Part shown: in pieces, positions 41,472 to 51,813 of the stretch
Numbering within the stretch: position 1 is the stretch's first letter
How the letters are laid out: the number at the start of each line of letters is the position of its first letter
Assembly (NCBI GenBank): GCA_947492525.1
Contig: CANLNQ010000025.1
Coordinates: 39,484 to 103,483, forward strand
Direction of reading: 5' to 3'
Source: an uncultured Granulosicoccus sp.
GTDB taxonomy: Bacteria > Pseudomonadota > Gammaproteobacteria > Granulosicoccales > Granulosicoccaceae
DNA length: 64,000 nt
Notes under the pieces: model-generated
Seen by the model: only the letters and a program-made list of their open reading frames with translations
What the model was told of the DNA's origin: nothing
The model's database searches: none
Made by a program: the position numbers and the translations under genes

Positions 41472-43271
41472 ATGACTGGGGAACTCGTGAATTCTGAACT
41501 TGCAGATCAGTCAGCTCACTCTGAATTCGAGCTGGATTTCGCATCTTCCGCTTTGTGCTCTGCGGAAGTAAACCCAGCCCTTGGCGATGTGTCCTTGCCG
41601 GCGCTACTGGGCGAGAATGCCCTGCTGAAGACCGCACTGGCTTTCATGCCACTGGGGTTATGCGTTTTCGACAAGCATGATCGCCTGTTGCTGTGCAATC
41701 AGCAATATCTGGATATATGGAACCTGCCGGCCGATCTGGGGCAGCGAGGAACACCGTTCTCGGACATCATGGCGGCTAGCCATGGCGAGGAAATCGAGCT
41801 CCCTGATCAACCACGGCCAGGCACAAGGGGACAACGGCGCCGGGAATTCCTGACTGAAACAGGGGTACGAATACAGGTCCTGGTGCATGTTCTCGAGGAC
41901 AAGACGGTCGTGGCTCTACACAAGGACATTACCAAGAGCCATGAGACGCAGGAAAGGATATCGTTTCTGGCCAGGCATGACGCACTGACCGGACTGTGCA
42001 ACCGAGCAACGCTTTACGAAGAGCTGCACAAGTTCCTGCGACCTGATTCAGGTTCCGGAAGCCTGACACTTTTCTATCTCGACCTCGATTCCTTCAAGCA
42101 AGTGAATGACAGCATGGGTCACCCTGTCGGCGACATGCTACTGCGCCAAGTGTCCAAGCGGCTGCAGGAGTGCTGCCGCTCATCCGACCTCGTAGCTCGC
42201 CTGGGAGGCGATGAATTTGCGATATTGATGAATCCGGAAGAAGCATGTGACAAACACGGATCGGTAGCTCTTTCCCGCAAGATCATTGCGTCACTGTGCA
42301 AACCATTCAATGTGGATAGTCGCCACATTCAGATAGGGGTCAGCATTGGCATAGCTTTCAGCTCGTCAACATGTCAAACCCTTGAGGATCTATTGAAAAA
42401 TGCAGACATGGCACTGTATGAGGCGAAATCCAGAGGTGGAAATCTCTTCCAATTGTACGATAGCGAGCTCGATGACAGAACTCGTGAGCGCCAATCCTTC
42501 AAGACCGACCTTGGAAATGCGTTAAATAACGATGAATTCGAGATCTACTATCAAACGCAAGTCAGTGCAGCCACAATAGAGCTGTGTGGGGTCGAAGCCT
42601 TGATACGCTGGAATCACCCATCCAGAGGACTGATTGCTCCAGGTGAATTCATTCCGCTCGCCGAGGCTACTAGCCTGATCATACCTATAGGTCGCTGGGT
42701 ACTCCAACAAGCCTGTCTTGAGGCAAGCAGATGGTCTGACGACATCACAATAGCCGTTAATGTGTCCAGCGTTCAGTTCAGCAGCGCGGACTTGCTCGAC
42801 GACGTCGACATGGCTTTGGCGGCGAGCAAGCTTCCATCTCACAGACTGGTACTGGAAATCACCGAGTCGGTGATCATGGAAAATGTGGGTGCAACTCAGT
42901 CATTGCTGCACGAACTGAAGCTGCGCGGTGTGAGCATTGCCATCGACGATTTCGGGACCGGCTTCTCGTCATTGCAGTACCTACGCAGTTTTCCAGTCGA
43001 CAAGCTCAAGATCGATCGCTCATTTGTTTCCAGTATCGATACCGAACCCGACACTCTCCCCATCATTCGCGCCATTGTCGATCTGGGAAACCACCTGGGA
43101 AAGCAGACCATTGCCGAAGGCGTTGAAAACCAGGCACAGTTCGAGATCGTGAAACAACTGGGATGCACAGAGGTTCAAGGCTATCTGATCAGCCGCCCCT
43201 GCCGTGCAGGCGACATTCCTGACCTGACGGGGTGTTCATTCTCTCCGCAGCGATACCGAGCGGGCAGCTAG
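41472..43271 (+). CDS. Bifunctional PAS-GGDEF-EAL cyclic-di-GMP protein
   Basis: 599 residues, cytoplasmic. A PAS-like domain (LPLGLCVFDKHDRLLLCN style segment near 60-90) is followed by a GGDEF domain with the intact motif RLGGDEFAIL near residue 243 and an EAL domain with the signature VEALIRWNHP near 373. The EAL domain also has the conserved DDFGTGFSS near 491 and EITESVIM near 460. It may synthesise, degrade or only bind c-di-GMP; both catalytic motifs look intact, so dual activity is possible. The ATG at 41472 is preferred to the TTG at 41418. Confidence 0.9.
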   Translation: MTGELVNSELADQSAHSEFELDFASSALCSAEVNPALGDVSLPALLGENALLKTALAFMPLGLCVFDKHDRLLLCNQQYLDIWNLPADLGQRGTPFSDIMAASHGEEIELPDQPRPGTRGQRRREFLTETGVRIQVLVHVLEDKTVVALHKDITKSHETQERISFLARHDALTGLCNRATLYEELHKFLRPDSGSGSLTLFYLDLDSFKQVNDSMGHPVGDMLLRQVSKRLQECCRSSDLVARLGGDEFAILMNPEEACDKHGSVALSRKIIASLCKPFNVDSRHIQIGVSIGIAFSSSTCQTLEDLLKNADMALYEAKSRGGNLFQLYDSELDDRTRERQSFKTDLGNALNNDEFEIYYQTQVSAATIELCGVEALIRWNHPSRGLIAPGEFIPLAEATSLIIPIGRWVLQQACLEASRWSDDITIAVNVSSVQFSSADLLDDVDMALAASKLPSHRLVLEITESVIMENVGATQSLLHELKLRGVSIAIDDFGTGFSSLQYLRSFPVDKLKIDRSFVSSIDTEPDTLPIIRAIVDLGNHLGKQTIAEGVENQAQFEIVKQLGCTEVQGYLISRPCRAGDIPDLTGCSFSPQRYRAGS

Positions 43272-43438
43272 GATCTGCAGCCGAACCATTCAGATAGGCA
43301 ATTGGCCGGGTATGGCAAGTTCATGCAAGTGCCTGGAAAGAGCGTGAGTCTTCTCACAGGCCTATACAGCGGGTTTGAACTGCAACCCTTATTTGACGGG
43401 ACGCCGGGACTGAACCAGACAGACATATCTCTGTAAAA

Positions 43439-43514
43439 TGGTGCCGGCACCAAGAGTCGAACTCGGGACCTACTGATTACAAATCAGTTGCTCTACCAAC
43501 TGAGCTATACCGGC
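43439..43514 (-). tRNA. tRNA-Thr(TGT)
   Basis: 76 bases on the minus strand with a cloverleaf: acceptor GCCGGTA pairing with TGCCGGC, D-arm GCTC...GAGC, anticodon loop TTTGTAA (anticodon TGT) in a CTGA/TCAG-bounded stem, variable loop, T-arm with GTTCGACTC, and an encoded CCA. It is not near other tRNAs. Confidence 0.95.
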
Positions 43515-43740
43515 ACTGTGTCAATGCATGTACACATTCATGGCACATGAGACGCCAGATGTTTGCAGCGAAAAACAGCCGCTCCTCATCAAGACGATAA
43601 GTCTATGCATTTCCAATCGATTTGGCAACGCACGAAAGGCCTGATTTGAAGTTTTTTTTCATACGAAGGAAGGAACAGGTGTTATTCGCGCTTCAGTGGG
43701 CTTTCTGACGACAAATCAAGTAGGAAAGATTCCATCTCTC

Positions 43741-43812
43741 GTCAGGCACGTCAGGCTCGTCAGGCTCGTCAGGCTCGTCAGGCTCGTCAGGCTCGTCAGG
43801 CTCGTCAGGCAC
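43741..43812. repeat. 9-base tandem array (GTCAGGCTC)
   Basis: Eight perfect copies of a 9-base unit, with only the first and last changed to GTCAGGCAC. The unit is unrelated to those of the other arrays in the window. Confidence 0.92.
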
Positions 43813-43866
43813 GATACCTCTCGGGGCACAGTTGAGAAACTCTTTCTAGCCGCCTCCTGCTTGAAG

Positions 43867-43952
43867 TGGGTGTCTGCTGTCACGCCTGCTGGCCTGTCCA
43901 GGAATTTCTGGGTGTCTGCTGACTACGCCTCCTGAAAGGATATGGGTGTCTG
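43867..43952. repeat. Cluster of three interspersed motif copies downstream of coaX
   Basis: Exact 10-base cores TGGGTGTCTG at 43867-43876, 43909-43918 and 43943-43952, the last with the full TATGGGTGTCTG. All three have the same orientation and are within 86 bases. They are followed by CTG, CTG and CCAG. Confidence 0.85.
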
Positions 43953-43960
43953 CCAGAGCT

Positions 43961-44755
43961 CTAGTTGAACAGGACGTTGTCGCAGCAGGAGGCTAGGCCA
44001 AGTTCGTCGGCGCTGAGTTGGCCGCCCATGACAGAGACCCCCTTGAGCACCAGCATTGGATCGCGCTTGACAGGGTGGCGCATGAACGACTCCAGAATGG
44101 CAGACTCCCCGCCCGTGACCACGGTTGTCATCGGTCCCACGCGCTCGGAGGCTTCGAAGACAAGGCGTTCCATGGCGCCGATCGAGGCAAACCCTGTGCC
44201 TCCGGCGATGGCGCCGGCAGTGTTATCGGAAAACGGGCTGATATCCCCATCAGCGGCAAACAGGGCCGACGTGTACTTGCCCAGGGACCGGCGCATGGTG
44301 TAGATACCCGGCAGAATGGCGCCCCCCAGGTGCAGGCCGTCTGCATCGATGAGATCCACGGTGGTTGCGGTCCCCGAATCGATGACACACAGCCCACCGC
44401 TGTACAGAGATCGAGCCCCGATCATGGCAGCCCATCTGTCCACGCCGAAGGTCTCTGGCTCGGGATAGGCATTCCTGAGCCCCTGAAACTCAGCAGTCGA
44501 CTGGATGGCCACAGGCTTCACCCCGAAGTTCTTGCAGCACCAGGCCGACATATTGGGCAGCAGACGCTCACCTGCCACATTGGAGACATGGACGCTCCGA
44601 GGGCATTTGTTACCCAGAGCCTTCAGCCAGATTTCATCCAGCACTTCGTTCAGGAATACATCCTTCCAGGCAAACGTCTCGAAGGGATGCAGCCCATCTT
44701 CATCTTCCATCGCTGATTTGCAGCGAGAGTTACCAATATCTACCAGAATTCTCAT
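43961..44755 (-). CDS. coaX: Type III pantothenate kinase
   Basis: 264 residues; first step of CoA synthesis. Characteristic CoaX features: DIGNSRCK at residues 6-13, GVDRWAAMIGA near residue 100, and DSGTATTVDLI with LGGAILPGI. ATG at 44755; the stop of the upstream birA overlaps it as ATGA, so the two genes are coupled. birA-coaX adjacency is common. Confidence 0.93.
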   Translation of the reverse strand: MRILVDIGNSRCKSAMEDEDGLHPFETFAWKDVFLNEVLDEIWLKALGNKCPRSVHVSNVAGERLLPNMSAWCCKNFGVKPVAIQSTAEFQGLRNAYPEPETFGVDRWAAMIGARSLYSGGLCVIDSGTATTVDLIDADGLHLGGAILPGIYTMRRSLGKYTSALFAADGDISPFSDNTAGAIAGGTGFASIGAMERLVFEASERVGPMTTVVTGGESAILESFMRHPVKRDPMLVLKGVSVMGGQLSADELGLASCCDNVLFN

Positions 44756-45594
44756 GCGGAGGGCCTTATGGATACGTTGCCACTATAGACAGGGGTGATT
44801 TCACCGGCACGCTCCACAAGCAGAGCGCCCTGTTCGTTGACTCCACGCGCAACCGCTTGTTCCGTTGATTTATCTCGATGAATCAACACTTCCTTGTCAT
44901 GGAGCCAATCCAGAGCGGCCCAGCGCTCTGCAAACACCGACCATCCGGCCTCTTCGAAACGCTGATGCGCCGCCAGAACGCCGGCAACCAGTCTGCCTGC
45001 AATGGCATCGCGATCTACCCGAGAGCACCGGACACCCACAGCTTCCAGAGACGTCGCACCGATGCTCAGATCGATCACCCTCTCATCATGCAAGAGGTTG
45101 ATTCCAATGCCTGTCAGCAGTCGAGTACGTGGCTTGCCTGACTGAAGTGGGCCCGCTGCCAGTTCGGTAATCAGTCCACCCAGTTTCCTGTCAGACAGAA
45201 TGAGGTCGTTGGGCCACTTCAACTGGACGGGCATATTGGCGATATCTTGCAGAACTTCAGCCGCAGCGATCCCGGTGACCAGACTCAAACCCACCAGATC
45301 ACGCGCCGGTTTGTCCGAGAAAGTCAACAGCGACAACATCAGATTTCCCGCCCGTGACTGCCAGCTCTTGCCTCGACGCCCTACACCGGCACTCTGCCAG
45401 TCAGTTATGCACAGGTGATTCAGTGACTCGTCATTCAGCGTCAGCTCAGCAGCATGCTCTCTCAGCCAGACACTGGTCGACTCAAGCTGCTCGAAGGCGT
45501 GAATCTGAACCTCTGCATGACACTGAGCTCTTATGTGCGTCTGGATCGAATCGGCATTCGGCAACACCGGCACCCGTGACTGATCATCACTCAT
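44752..45594 (-). CDS. birA: Biotin--protein ligase, catalytic form without DNA-binding domain
   Basis: 280 residues; biotinylates the acetyl-CoA carboxylase carrier protein. Biotin/AMP-binding loop GRRGKSWQSRAG near 78-90 and LKWPNDLIL near 125. The usual N-terminal helix-turn-helix of the E. coli repressor is absent, so it should be an enzyme without a repressor role. Translationally coupled to coaX. Confidence 0.92.
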   Translation of the reverse strand: MSDDQSRVPVLPNADSIQTHIRAQCHAEVQIHAFEQLESTSVWLREHAAELTLNDESLNHLCITDWQSAGVGRRGKSWQSRAGNLMLSLLTFSDKPARDLVGLSLVTGIAAAEVLQDIANMPVQLKWPNDLILSDRKLGGLITELAAGPLQSGKPRTRLLTGIGINLLHDERVIDLSIGATSLEAVGVRCSRVDRDAIAGRLVAGVLAAHQRFEEAGWSVFAERWAALDWLHDKEVLIHRDKSTEQAVARGVNEQGALLVERAGEITPVYSGNVSIRPSA

Positions 45595-45652
45595 GCAGGG
45601 TCACCGATCAGAGAACGACCGAAGAGGCCGTCGACTGAAGGCATCATGTGAC

Positions 45653-47467
45653 TCATGCTGGCAACCGGGGCTCACCCAGCCAGGCTTTCAGCAGGGCCTG
45701 ATCTGCGATTTCCAGATCGGCCGTATCCTGCGGCGGCGGCTCAACCGGCAGAACACCCTGGTGCAGCTGTCCGAGCCTGAAGAAATGAACATCGATCTCC
45801 GCCATGTCGGCATGCCGTGCCAGATGCTTTTCGACGTCGTTCATGCTCACCGACAGCTTGTTCATGGCGATCAACAGGTCACCACCGGCAAGTCCGGCCT
45901 TTTCTGCAGGTCCACCGCTCATCACCTGAGCAACCCGCACACCTCCCGGCGCATCAGCCACAGTGGCACCCAGCCAGGGCGTGACCCTCGCCGATTGCCC
46001 GCCTTCAGCGTCCGAGCCTTCAACAACTCCCCCGGCATCCACACTCGACGTCCTTGAACGCCACTGCAATGAGACACCCAGAGAGCTCAGAGACTTTTCC
46101 AATGGGAGCTCCTGCGTGGAGTACAGCGCCAGATCGAAGAACTGCGACAGATCCGAATCCACCAGGGTTGCCGCCAACTGCTGGGGCTCATCCTCCTCAA
46201 GACCACGTCCGGTTTCCTGCCAGCGCGACCACATCAACTTCATCAGGGTGTCCAATGTCTTCGCGTTATCAGAAGAATCACGCAACAGAGCATCCAGGCA
46301 CAGGGCGACCAGGGCCCCTTTCGCGTAATAGCTGACGATGGCATTGGGTGCATTTTCGTCCTGCTTGTAGAACTTGTGCCAGGCATCGAAACTGGATTCG
46401 GTCACGGTTTGAGTCAGACGGCCAGCCCCACGCTGAACACGCGTCAGCGTCTTGGCCAGTACAGACAAGTACTGCTTGTGATCGATCAGACCGGAACGGA
46501 CCAGAATCAGATCATCGTAATAAGAGGTCATGCCTTCGAAGAACCACAACAGCTGCGTGTAGGACTCGGCTCTCAGATCAAAGGGAATGAAACGCGCAGG
46601 CTTGATGCGCTTGACGTTCCAGGTGTGGAAGTACTCGTGACTGCAGAGTCCGAGAAAATTCAGATAGGCATCACTGACCTTGTCGTCACCGACAACAGGC
46701 AGATTTTCACGGGTAATCATCAATGCCGTCGACGAGCGGTGCTCAAGTCCCCCGTAGCCTGCATCGACCACCATGACCATGAACAGGTAGCGATCCATCG
46801 GGGCAGGCCGCCCGAAGAATTCGATCTCGTATTCACAGATACGTGTCAGATCGTCGATGACCCGCTGCTCATCGAAATGACATGCGCCAGTCAATATGAC
46901 TTCATGGGGCACCCCGGCGGCGTCGAAGCACAAACGCCTGAAGGCACCCTGTTCTACGGGGTGATCGATCAATTCATCATAGCTACCGGCGACATAACGA
47001 CCGAAACCTGCGGCGTCGACATTCGCAGAAGGCAAAGAGGTCGCCAGCTCGAACGTCTCTTCGGTGTCATGGGCAGGACGGTCGAACTGGACTTCATGGG
47101 TGTCTTCCTCCTGACCCGCGACTGCCAGAAAGACACTGGTGCCATTGAAAAACGCGTGAGTCCTGTCGACATGGGCCGAACGAACGGACAGGTCCCAGGC
47201 ATAGACACGGTAATGAATCGTCAATTGCGTGAGGCCAGCCGGTGCTTGCCAGGTGGACTTGTCCAGTTTCACCAGCGCCACAGGCCCGGATTGGCTGAGG
47301 GCCGCAATCTGTACGATGTTTCTCGAAAAATCGCGGATCATGTAACTGCCCGGTATCCAGTTGGGCAATCTCAGCACCTGACCACCGGGATCCGGCGTGT
47401 CGATCTGCAGTTCCACATCGATCAGATGAGCCGCGGCATCGGAAATACTGACCTTGTAAGCAATCAT
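45653..47467 (-). CDS. M61-family glycyl aminopeptidase with PDZ domain
   Basis: 604 residues. The zinc site is SHEYFHTWNVKRIKP, an HExxH with the characteristic WNVKR sequence of the family, and a downstream Glu in FFEGMTSYYDD. A PDZ domain covers about residues 500-570 (VRVAQVMSGGPAEKAGL, then GDLLIAMN). The frame is open to 47710, but the region upstream of 47467 consists of interspersed motifs, so the start at 47467 (MIAYKVSISD) is preferred. Confidence 0.9.
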   Translation of the reverse strand: MIAYKVSISDAAAHLIDVELQIDTPDPGGQVLRLPNWIPGSYMIRDFSRNIVQIAALSQSGPVALVKLDKSTWQAPAGLTQLTIHYRVYAWDLSVRSAHVDRTHAFFNGTSVFLAVAGQEEDTHEVQFDRPAHDTEETFELATSLPSANVDAAGFGRYVAGSYDELIDHPVEQGAFRRLCFDAAGVPHEVILTGACHFDEQRVIDDLTRICEYEIEFFGRPAPMDRYLFMVMVVDAGYGGLEHRSSTALMITRENLPVVGDDKVSDAYLNFLGLCSHEYFHTWNVKRIKPARFIPFDLRAESYTQLLWFFEGMTSYYDDLILVRSGLIDHKQYLSVLAKTLTRVQRGAGRLTQTVTESSFDAWHKFYKQDENAPNAIVSYYAKGALVALCLDALLRDSSDNAKTLDTLMKLMWSRWQETGRGLEEDEPQQLAATLVDSDLSQFFDLALYSTQELPLEKSLSSLGVSLQWRSRTSSVDAGGVVEGSDAEGGQSARVTPWLGATVADAPGGVRVAQVMSGGPAEKAGLAGGDLLIAMNKLSVSMNDVEKHLARHADMAEIDVHFFRLGQLHQGVLPVEPPPQDTADLEIADQALLKAWLGEPRLPA

Positions 47468-47960
47468 GCAACGTCTCTCGATCGTTGCGCATTCGCACTG
47501 CCCCACCCGACAACCGCCATACCTTCGCCTCCAATCACTGCAAACACGCTCAACATCCCCCACACACGACGGGACACCCATGAACGCCATTGTAGCAACG
47601 CCACATGGAAGCTCCTCACTATCAGACACCCATATTGGCACTGTGCGTATCCACGCAAGCCCGAGATCAAGCCCGAGATCAGACACCCATATCCGCCTGT
47701 GCGTATCCACACGGGCGCGAGATCAGACACCCATATCCGCGCTCTTCGAAACTACACAAGCCGGAATCAGACACCCATATCGACCCACAGGACGCCCCCC
47801 CCCCTGAAGACGAGACACCCACAAACCGTCCCTCACCCAGCACGATCAATGCCTCAAGACAGGCATCAAATTGCCGTCATCAGTGAAAACGAATCAACGA
47901 CAGCCTCTGAAGGCTATACTTGCGCACCTCAGTCGAAATCGCGTTCCCTGCCCTGTAAAC
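47468..47960. other. M61-glnS divergent intergenic region
   Basis: 493 bases between divergent starts, mostly occupied by the motif array at 47571-47823. TATACT at 47915-47920, 41 bases before the glnS ATG, could be a -10 element; no good -35 is visible. Confidence 0.5.
47571..47823. repeat. Array of six interspersed motif copies, partly at 44-base spacing
   Basis: Motif starts at 47571 (imperfect, GGGACACCCATG), 47623, 47680, 47724, 47768 and 47812 (imperfect, GAGACACCCACA). Spacings are 52, 57, 44, 44 and 44. The DNA between copies is itself partly repeated (CTGTGCGTATCCAC occurs in two units), so this is a degenerate tandem repeat of a 44-base unit, with one unit carrying a 12-base internal duplication (ATCAAGCCCGAG). 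Confidence 0.85.
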
Positions 47961-49622
47961 ATGTCCAGATCCGAGCCCGTAGAAGCCAGTAATTTCATTC
48001 GCAACATCGTTGACAAAGACGTCGCGGCCGGCAAGAACGATGGGCAGGTAGTCACTCGCTTTCCGCCGGAGCCCAATGGCTATCTTCACATTGGCCATGC
48101 GAAATCGATCTGCCTGAACTTTGGCATCGCGGGACGTTACAACGGAAGATGCAACCTCCGATTCGACGATACCAACCCGGAGCGCGAGAGCGAAGAATAC
48201 GTCAACGCCATCAAGCAAGATGTCAGCTGGCTGGGTTTCGAATGGAACGAGCTTCGCCATGCATCGGACTACTTCGACGATCTGTATGAGTTCGCCCGCG
48301 ATCTGATTCGCCAGGACAAGGCCTACGTTGACAGCAGCACAGCCGAAGAAGTACGGGAAATGCGCGGCAGCCTGACCGAGCCGGGCACACCCAGCCCGTA
48401 CCGTGATCGCAGCATCGAGGAAAACCTGGATCTGTTCCAGCGCATGAAGGATGGCGAGTTCAACGATGGCGAGCATATCCTGCGCGCGAAAATCGATATG
48501 GCCTCAGGCAACATCAACATGCGCGATCCGACTCTGTACCGTATCCGCAAGGTTCACCATGTGCGCACGGGCGACAAGTGGTCGATCTATCCGATGTATG
48601 ACTACACCCATTGCGTATCGGATGCCATTGAAGGCATCACCCATTCGCTTTGTACACTTGAATTCGAGGATCATCGCCCTTTGTACGATTGGGTTCTGGA
48701 TCAGTTGAAAACCAGTTGCCATCCGCAGCAGATCGAGTTTGCCCGTCTGTCGCTCGAATACACCATGCTCAGCAAGCGCCGCATCATCCAACTGGTGGAA
48801 GACAAACATGTGCACGGCTGGGACGACCCACGCATGCCCACGATCATCGGCATGCGCAGACGTGGCTACACAGCGGCTTCATTGCGTGACTTCTGCGAAC
48901 GAATCGGCATCACCAAGAACGATGCATGGATAGAAATGGCTGTGCTTGAAACCTGCATTCGCGACCAGTTGAACAAGGAAGCACCACGCCGCATGGCCGT
49001 TCTGGATCCGATCAAGGTCACGATTACCGACCTTCCCGAAGGTCACGAGCAGATGTTCTCCTTTGCCAACCACCCCCAGGACGAGAGCGCCGGAACACGT
49101 GAGGTACCTTTTACCCGCGAGGTGTTCATCGATCGCGACGATTTCGCCGAGGTCCCACCGCCAAAATATCAACGACTGGTGCCCGGCAGGGAAGTCCGGC
49201 TGCGAGGATCCTACGTCATCAAGTGTGAAGAAATCATCAAGGACGAAACAGGCAAGGTGCTGGAACTGCGCTGTACCCACGACCCAGACACACTGGGCAA
49301 GAAGCCTGAAGGCCGCAAGGTCAAGGGGGTCATTCACTGGGTGTCGGCTGTCCATGGCATCCCTGCGCAGGTAAGACTCTACAACCCTCTATTCACACTG
49401 CCCGACCCAGCCAAAGCGGATTCTCTGGAAGCAGCCATCAACCCTGAGTCGGAAATCGTGCTGAATTCCTGCGTGATCGAACCGGCGTTGCAACAGGCAG
49501 AATCCGAGCAGCATTTCCAGTTCGAACGAATCGGTTATTTCGTTGCCGATCGCTACGATCACACCGCTGCCAGTCCGGTATTCAATCGCACAGTGACATT
49601 GCGCGACACCTGGGCGAAATAG
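47961..49622 (+). CDS. glnS: Glutaminyl-tRNA synthetase
   Basis: 553-residue class I aminoacyl-tRNA synthetase. HIGH signature at residues 43-46 in [14 protein letters not shown]-type loop MLSKRR near 270. The frame begins at 47871, but the ATG at 47961 ([12 protein letters not shown]) matches the known N-terminus. The upstream extension overlaps the repeat array and is unlikely to be translated. Confidence 0.95.
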   Translation: MSRSEPVEASNFIRNIVDKDVAAGKNDGQVVTRFPPEPNGYLHIGHAKSICLNFGIAGRYNGRCNLRFDDTNPERESEEYVNAIKQDVSWLGFEWNELRHASDYFDDLYEFARDLIRQDKAYVDSSTAEEVREMRGSLTEPGTPSPYRDRSIEENLDLFQRMKDGEFNDGEHILRAKIDMASGNINMRDPTLYRIRKVHHVRTGDKWSIYPMYDYTHCVSDAIEGITHSLCTLEFEDHRPLYDWVLDQLKTSCHPQQIEFARLSLEYTMLSKRRIIQLVEDKHVHGWDDPRMPTIIGMRRRGYTAASLRDFCERIGITKNDAWIEMAVLETCIRDQLNKEAPRRMAVLDPIKVTITDLPEGHEQMFSFANHPQDESAGTREVPFTREVFIDRDDFAEVPPPKYQRLVPGREVRLRGSYVIKCEEIIKDETGKVLELRCTHDPDTLGKKPEGRKVKGVIHWVSAVHGIPAQVRLYNPLFTLPDPAKADSLEAAINPESEIVLNSCVIEPALQQAESEQHFQFERIGYFVADRYDHTAASPVFNRTVTLRDTWAK

Positions 49623-50122
49623 CAAGAGCCAGACTCGTCCCCGTCGGCGACTTGGAAGAAGATCGGCTGAGCCTTCTTTCGACTGCCGACGGGCTCACTG
49701 CCGTCTACCAGCCACGTCGAGTACAGACTCGGCCATGATCCGGAAAGCCACTCAGCATGTGTGGCGTGCTAGCTCCTGCAAAGACAGCCGACGCTTTCGG
49801 AAACGATGGGACACCCGATGGGACACCCATGAAATCCATGAATAATCATGGGCACAGCCTGCACAGGCGAATTCACGCCAGAACCCGTGCCAGACGCCCC
49901 TTGCGCGGCACGAGATGTGCTTCACAAATATGAAAATAAAGTGGGTAGAAACCTAAAGTCGATGCAATTGCGCCATATCGCATTGACGGAACTTGATCTA
50001 CCGACTATTTAAATTAGTGTCATGTTCGTCGTAAAGCTGACACCTGTCTGCAAATAAACGCGAAAATCAGGCTTGCGATGAACATATACCTGATAACCAG
50101 AAGTCCGCCGGTGAGAGAATTC
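49623..50122. other. Intergenic region between glnS and the LysM lipoprotein
   Basis: 500 bases with no gene I can support. It contains two imperfect motif copies (GGACACCC at 49809 and GACACCCATG at 49822) and a distant inverted repeat (CCCGTCGGC/GCCGACGGG) too far apart to act as a terminator. Confidence 0.5.
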
Positions 50123-51706
50123 ATGTCCAAAAACACCTCCGTCCTGTTCAAGAAAAGCTTGATCGCTGCTGCGGTCTTATCGCTGAGCGCCTGTTCAAGT
50201 ACGCCGCGCATCGGAGACTACGACCTGGGTCGAGTCGGGGAAGGCATCGCAAATGCGGGTCGGACTACCGCTGACGTCACCGGTCGCGTGTGGAACAAGA
50301 CCACCTACCTGCTGGGCTTCAGCGACGATGACGGTGAATCTGTCTCTGACGAAGGCCTGCTGATGGACGCACAGGATATAACCCTGCTCGAAGAAGAGAA
50401 CAGCACACCGCAGGATACCGTGGTCCGACCTATCGTGATTCGCAGCGCCGTACCCTCCGCACCGAGCGAGCAGACACCCATAAACTCCGCGCAGGGCAAT
50501 CAGAGCCAACCTCTTTCAGAGATCAATCAGGACGGTGCGACAGATCTGGCCTCCATGCAGATCCAGCAGACACCCACAGACCAACTCGAGCAGACACCCA
50601 CAAACGCCCTGTCGCAACAACCGCTCAGCGAAGAGTTGGTGCAGAAGGAAGATCTTGTTCACGAGGTCGCACCCAGTGAAACACTCTGGGACATTGCGAA
50701 GAAGACCACGGGTGATGCCAACAACTGGCATATCCTCGCGGACACCAACAATCTGGGCCCTGGCGCGTCCGTGTTTCCTGGCCAGGAATTGATCATTCCT
50801 GCGGACATGGTGAAACCCGACTACGGCATGCAGGTCGATGTGGACAGTACCCTGCAGGCTTCGAGCGACCTGTACGTCGATACTCAGGATCTGGCAGGTT
50901 CTGACAGTGACGCCGCAGGAGAGGCCGTTGCCGAAACGGCCGACCTGCTGGCAAGTCAGCAGGTCAATGGCAAGCCTTTCAAGGTCAACCCCGGCGAGAC
51001 ACTCTGGGATTTTGCAAAGAGAATAACCGGCGACGCCACGAACTGGCAGCAAATCGCGGGAGAAAACAACTTCTCCGACGAGCAGGCATCCTATGTCAGA
51101 ACCGGCCAGACGATCTACGTTCCGGAGAACCTCATCAGGCCTGAGCTTGGCGCTGCTCAATCCGATGAACAGGTGGAGCCTGATAGCGCCCGACTTTCGC
51201 TGCCAGTACCTGAGCAGCAAGCGGCATTGCCCGCCACTCAAGCCACCGATCCTGTCAACGCCCAGAAAAGCGAAGAGGAGCTGGCAATCACCGTGATAAC
51301 CACGGCGTCGGCAGCCAAACGCACGATTGGCGAATCGGCCCCAGCCGATACCAGCCTGAATATACTGGACGAGTCGAGCAACGTGCTTGATGAGACTCAA
51401 CCCATCAAGATCGTCGAGGCGACGTTCAAGTCGAGCAAATCACCAGCACCGACTCTGCCGGTGAATCCAGACGACACGACTGCTGCAATGGTGGCAACAG
51501 ACAAGAATGCTCAATCCCCGGCCCAGATCATGGTCAGTGGCACGTACTACCCAAAGGCGGTCTACAACGAAGCCGACTTTTCATCCAGCCTGCTGATGCG
51601 CGTATCGCCAGGCACGACCCTTCAGGTTTCCAAGGCCATGGGTAGCTGGTATCAGGTGAAGACTGACAAGGGCCTGGGCTATGTTCACCAGCGTGACATC
51701 AAGTAG
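50123..51706 (+). CDS. LysM-LysM-SH3 lipoprotein
   Basis: 527-residue envelope protein. Lipobox LSACSS with acylated Cys24; a first LysM around residues 181-231 (APSETLWDIAKKTTGDANNW), a second around 284-336 (NPGETLWDFAKRITGDATNW), and a C-terminal bacterial SH3 at about 471-527 (GTYYPKAVYNEADFSSSLLM). These bind peptidoglycan glycan and possibly peptide. The low-complexity linker before the first LysM contains three exact motif copies, encoding EQTPINS, QQTPTDQ and EQTPTNA near residues 116-162. The ATG at 50123 is chosen for its lipobox distance. Confidence 0.85.
   Translation: MSKNTSVLFKKSLIAAAVLSLSACSSTPRIGDYDLGRVGEGIANAGRTTADVTGRVWNKTTYLLGFSDDDGESVSDEGLLMDAQDITLLEEENSTPQDTVVRPIVIRSAVPSAPSEQTPINSAQGNQSQPLSEINQDGATDLASMQIQQTPTDQLEQTPTNALSQQPLSEELVQKEDLVHEVAPSETLWDIAKKTTGDANNWHILADTNNLGPGASVFPGQELIIPADMVKPDYGMQVDVDSTLQASSDLYVDTQDLAGSDSDAAGEAVAETADLLASQQVNGKPFKVNPGETLWDFAKRITGDATNWQQIAGENNFSDEQASYVRTGQTIYVPENLIRPELGAAQSDEQVEPDSARLSLPVPEQQAALPATQATDPVNAQKSEEELAITVITTASAAKRTIGESAPADTSLNILDESSNVLDETQPIKIVEATFKSSKSPAPTLPVNPDDTTAAMVATDKNAQSPAQIMVSGTYYPKAVYNEADFSSSLLMRVSPGTTLQVSKAMGSWYQVKTDKGLGYVHQRDIK
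50471..50602. repeat. Three in-frame motif copies in the LysM lipoprotein linker
   Basis: Exact CAGACACCCA at 50471, 50567 and 50591, the last two 24 bases apart. All are in the same frame (QTPI, QTPT, QTPT) and in the linker before the first LysM domain. Confidence 0.88.
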
Positions 51707-51813
51707 ATGTCATGACAGCAGCCTGGCAAGCCTTCGCTTGCATGATCCCCATGTAACGTGGCGAACCCCACAACTCGCCAGGTGATGTAGCCATCTTCGA
51801 GGCAGTCAATCAG

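Larger units (their letters stand above)
43515..43960. other. Gene-free interval after tRNA-Thr holding the 9-base array and three motif copies
   Basis: 446 bases with no convincing gene; short frames exist but have no coding character. Contains the GTCAGGCTC array and three interspersed motifs (see those entries). Confidence 0.6.

Noticed and set aside
47468..47710. N-terminal extension of the M61 peptidase
   Set aside because: The extra 81 codons are made largely of interspersed motif copies and have no protein conservation signs; the ATG at 47467 gives the family's typical start.
47571..47823. Motif array resembling a CRISPR
   Set aside because: The repeat is only about 10-12 bases, spacers are themselves similar and unequal, and no cas genes are near. 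It is a degenerate tandem repeat.
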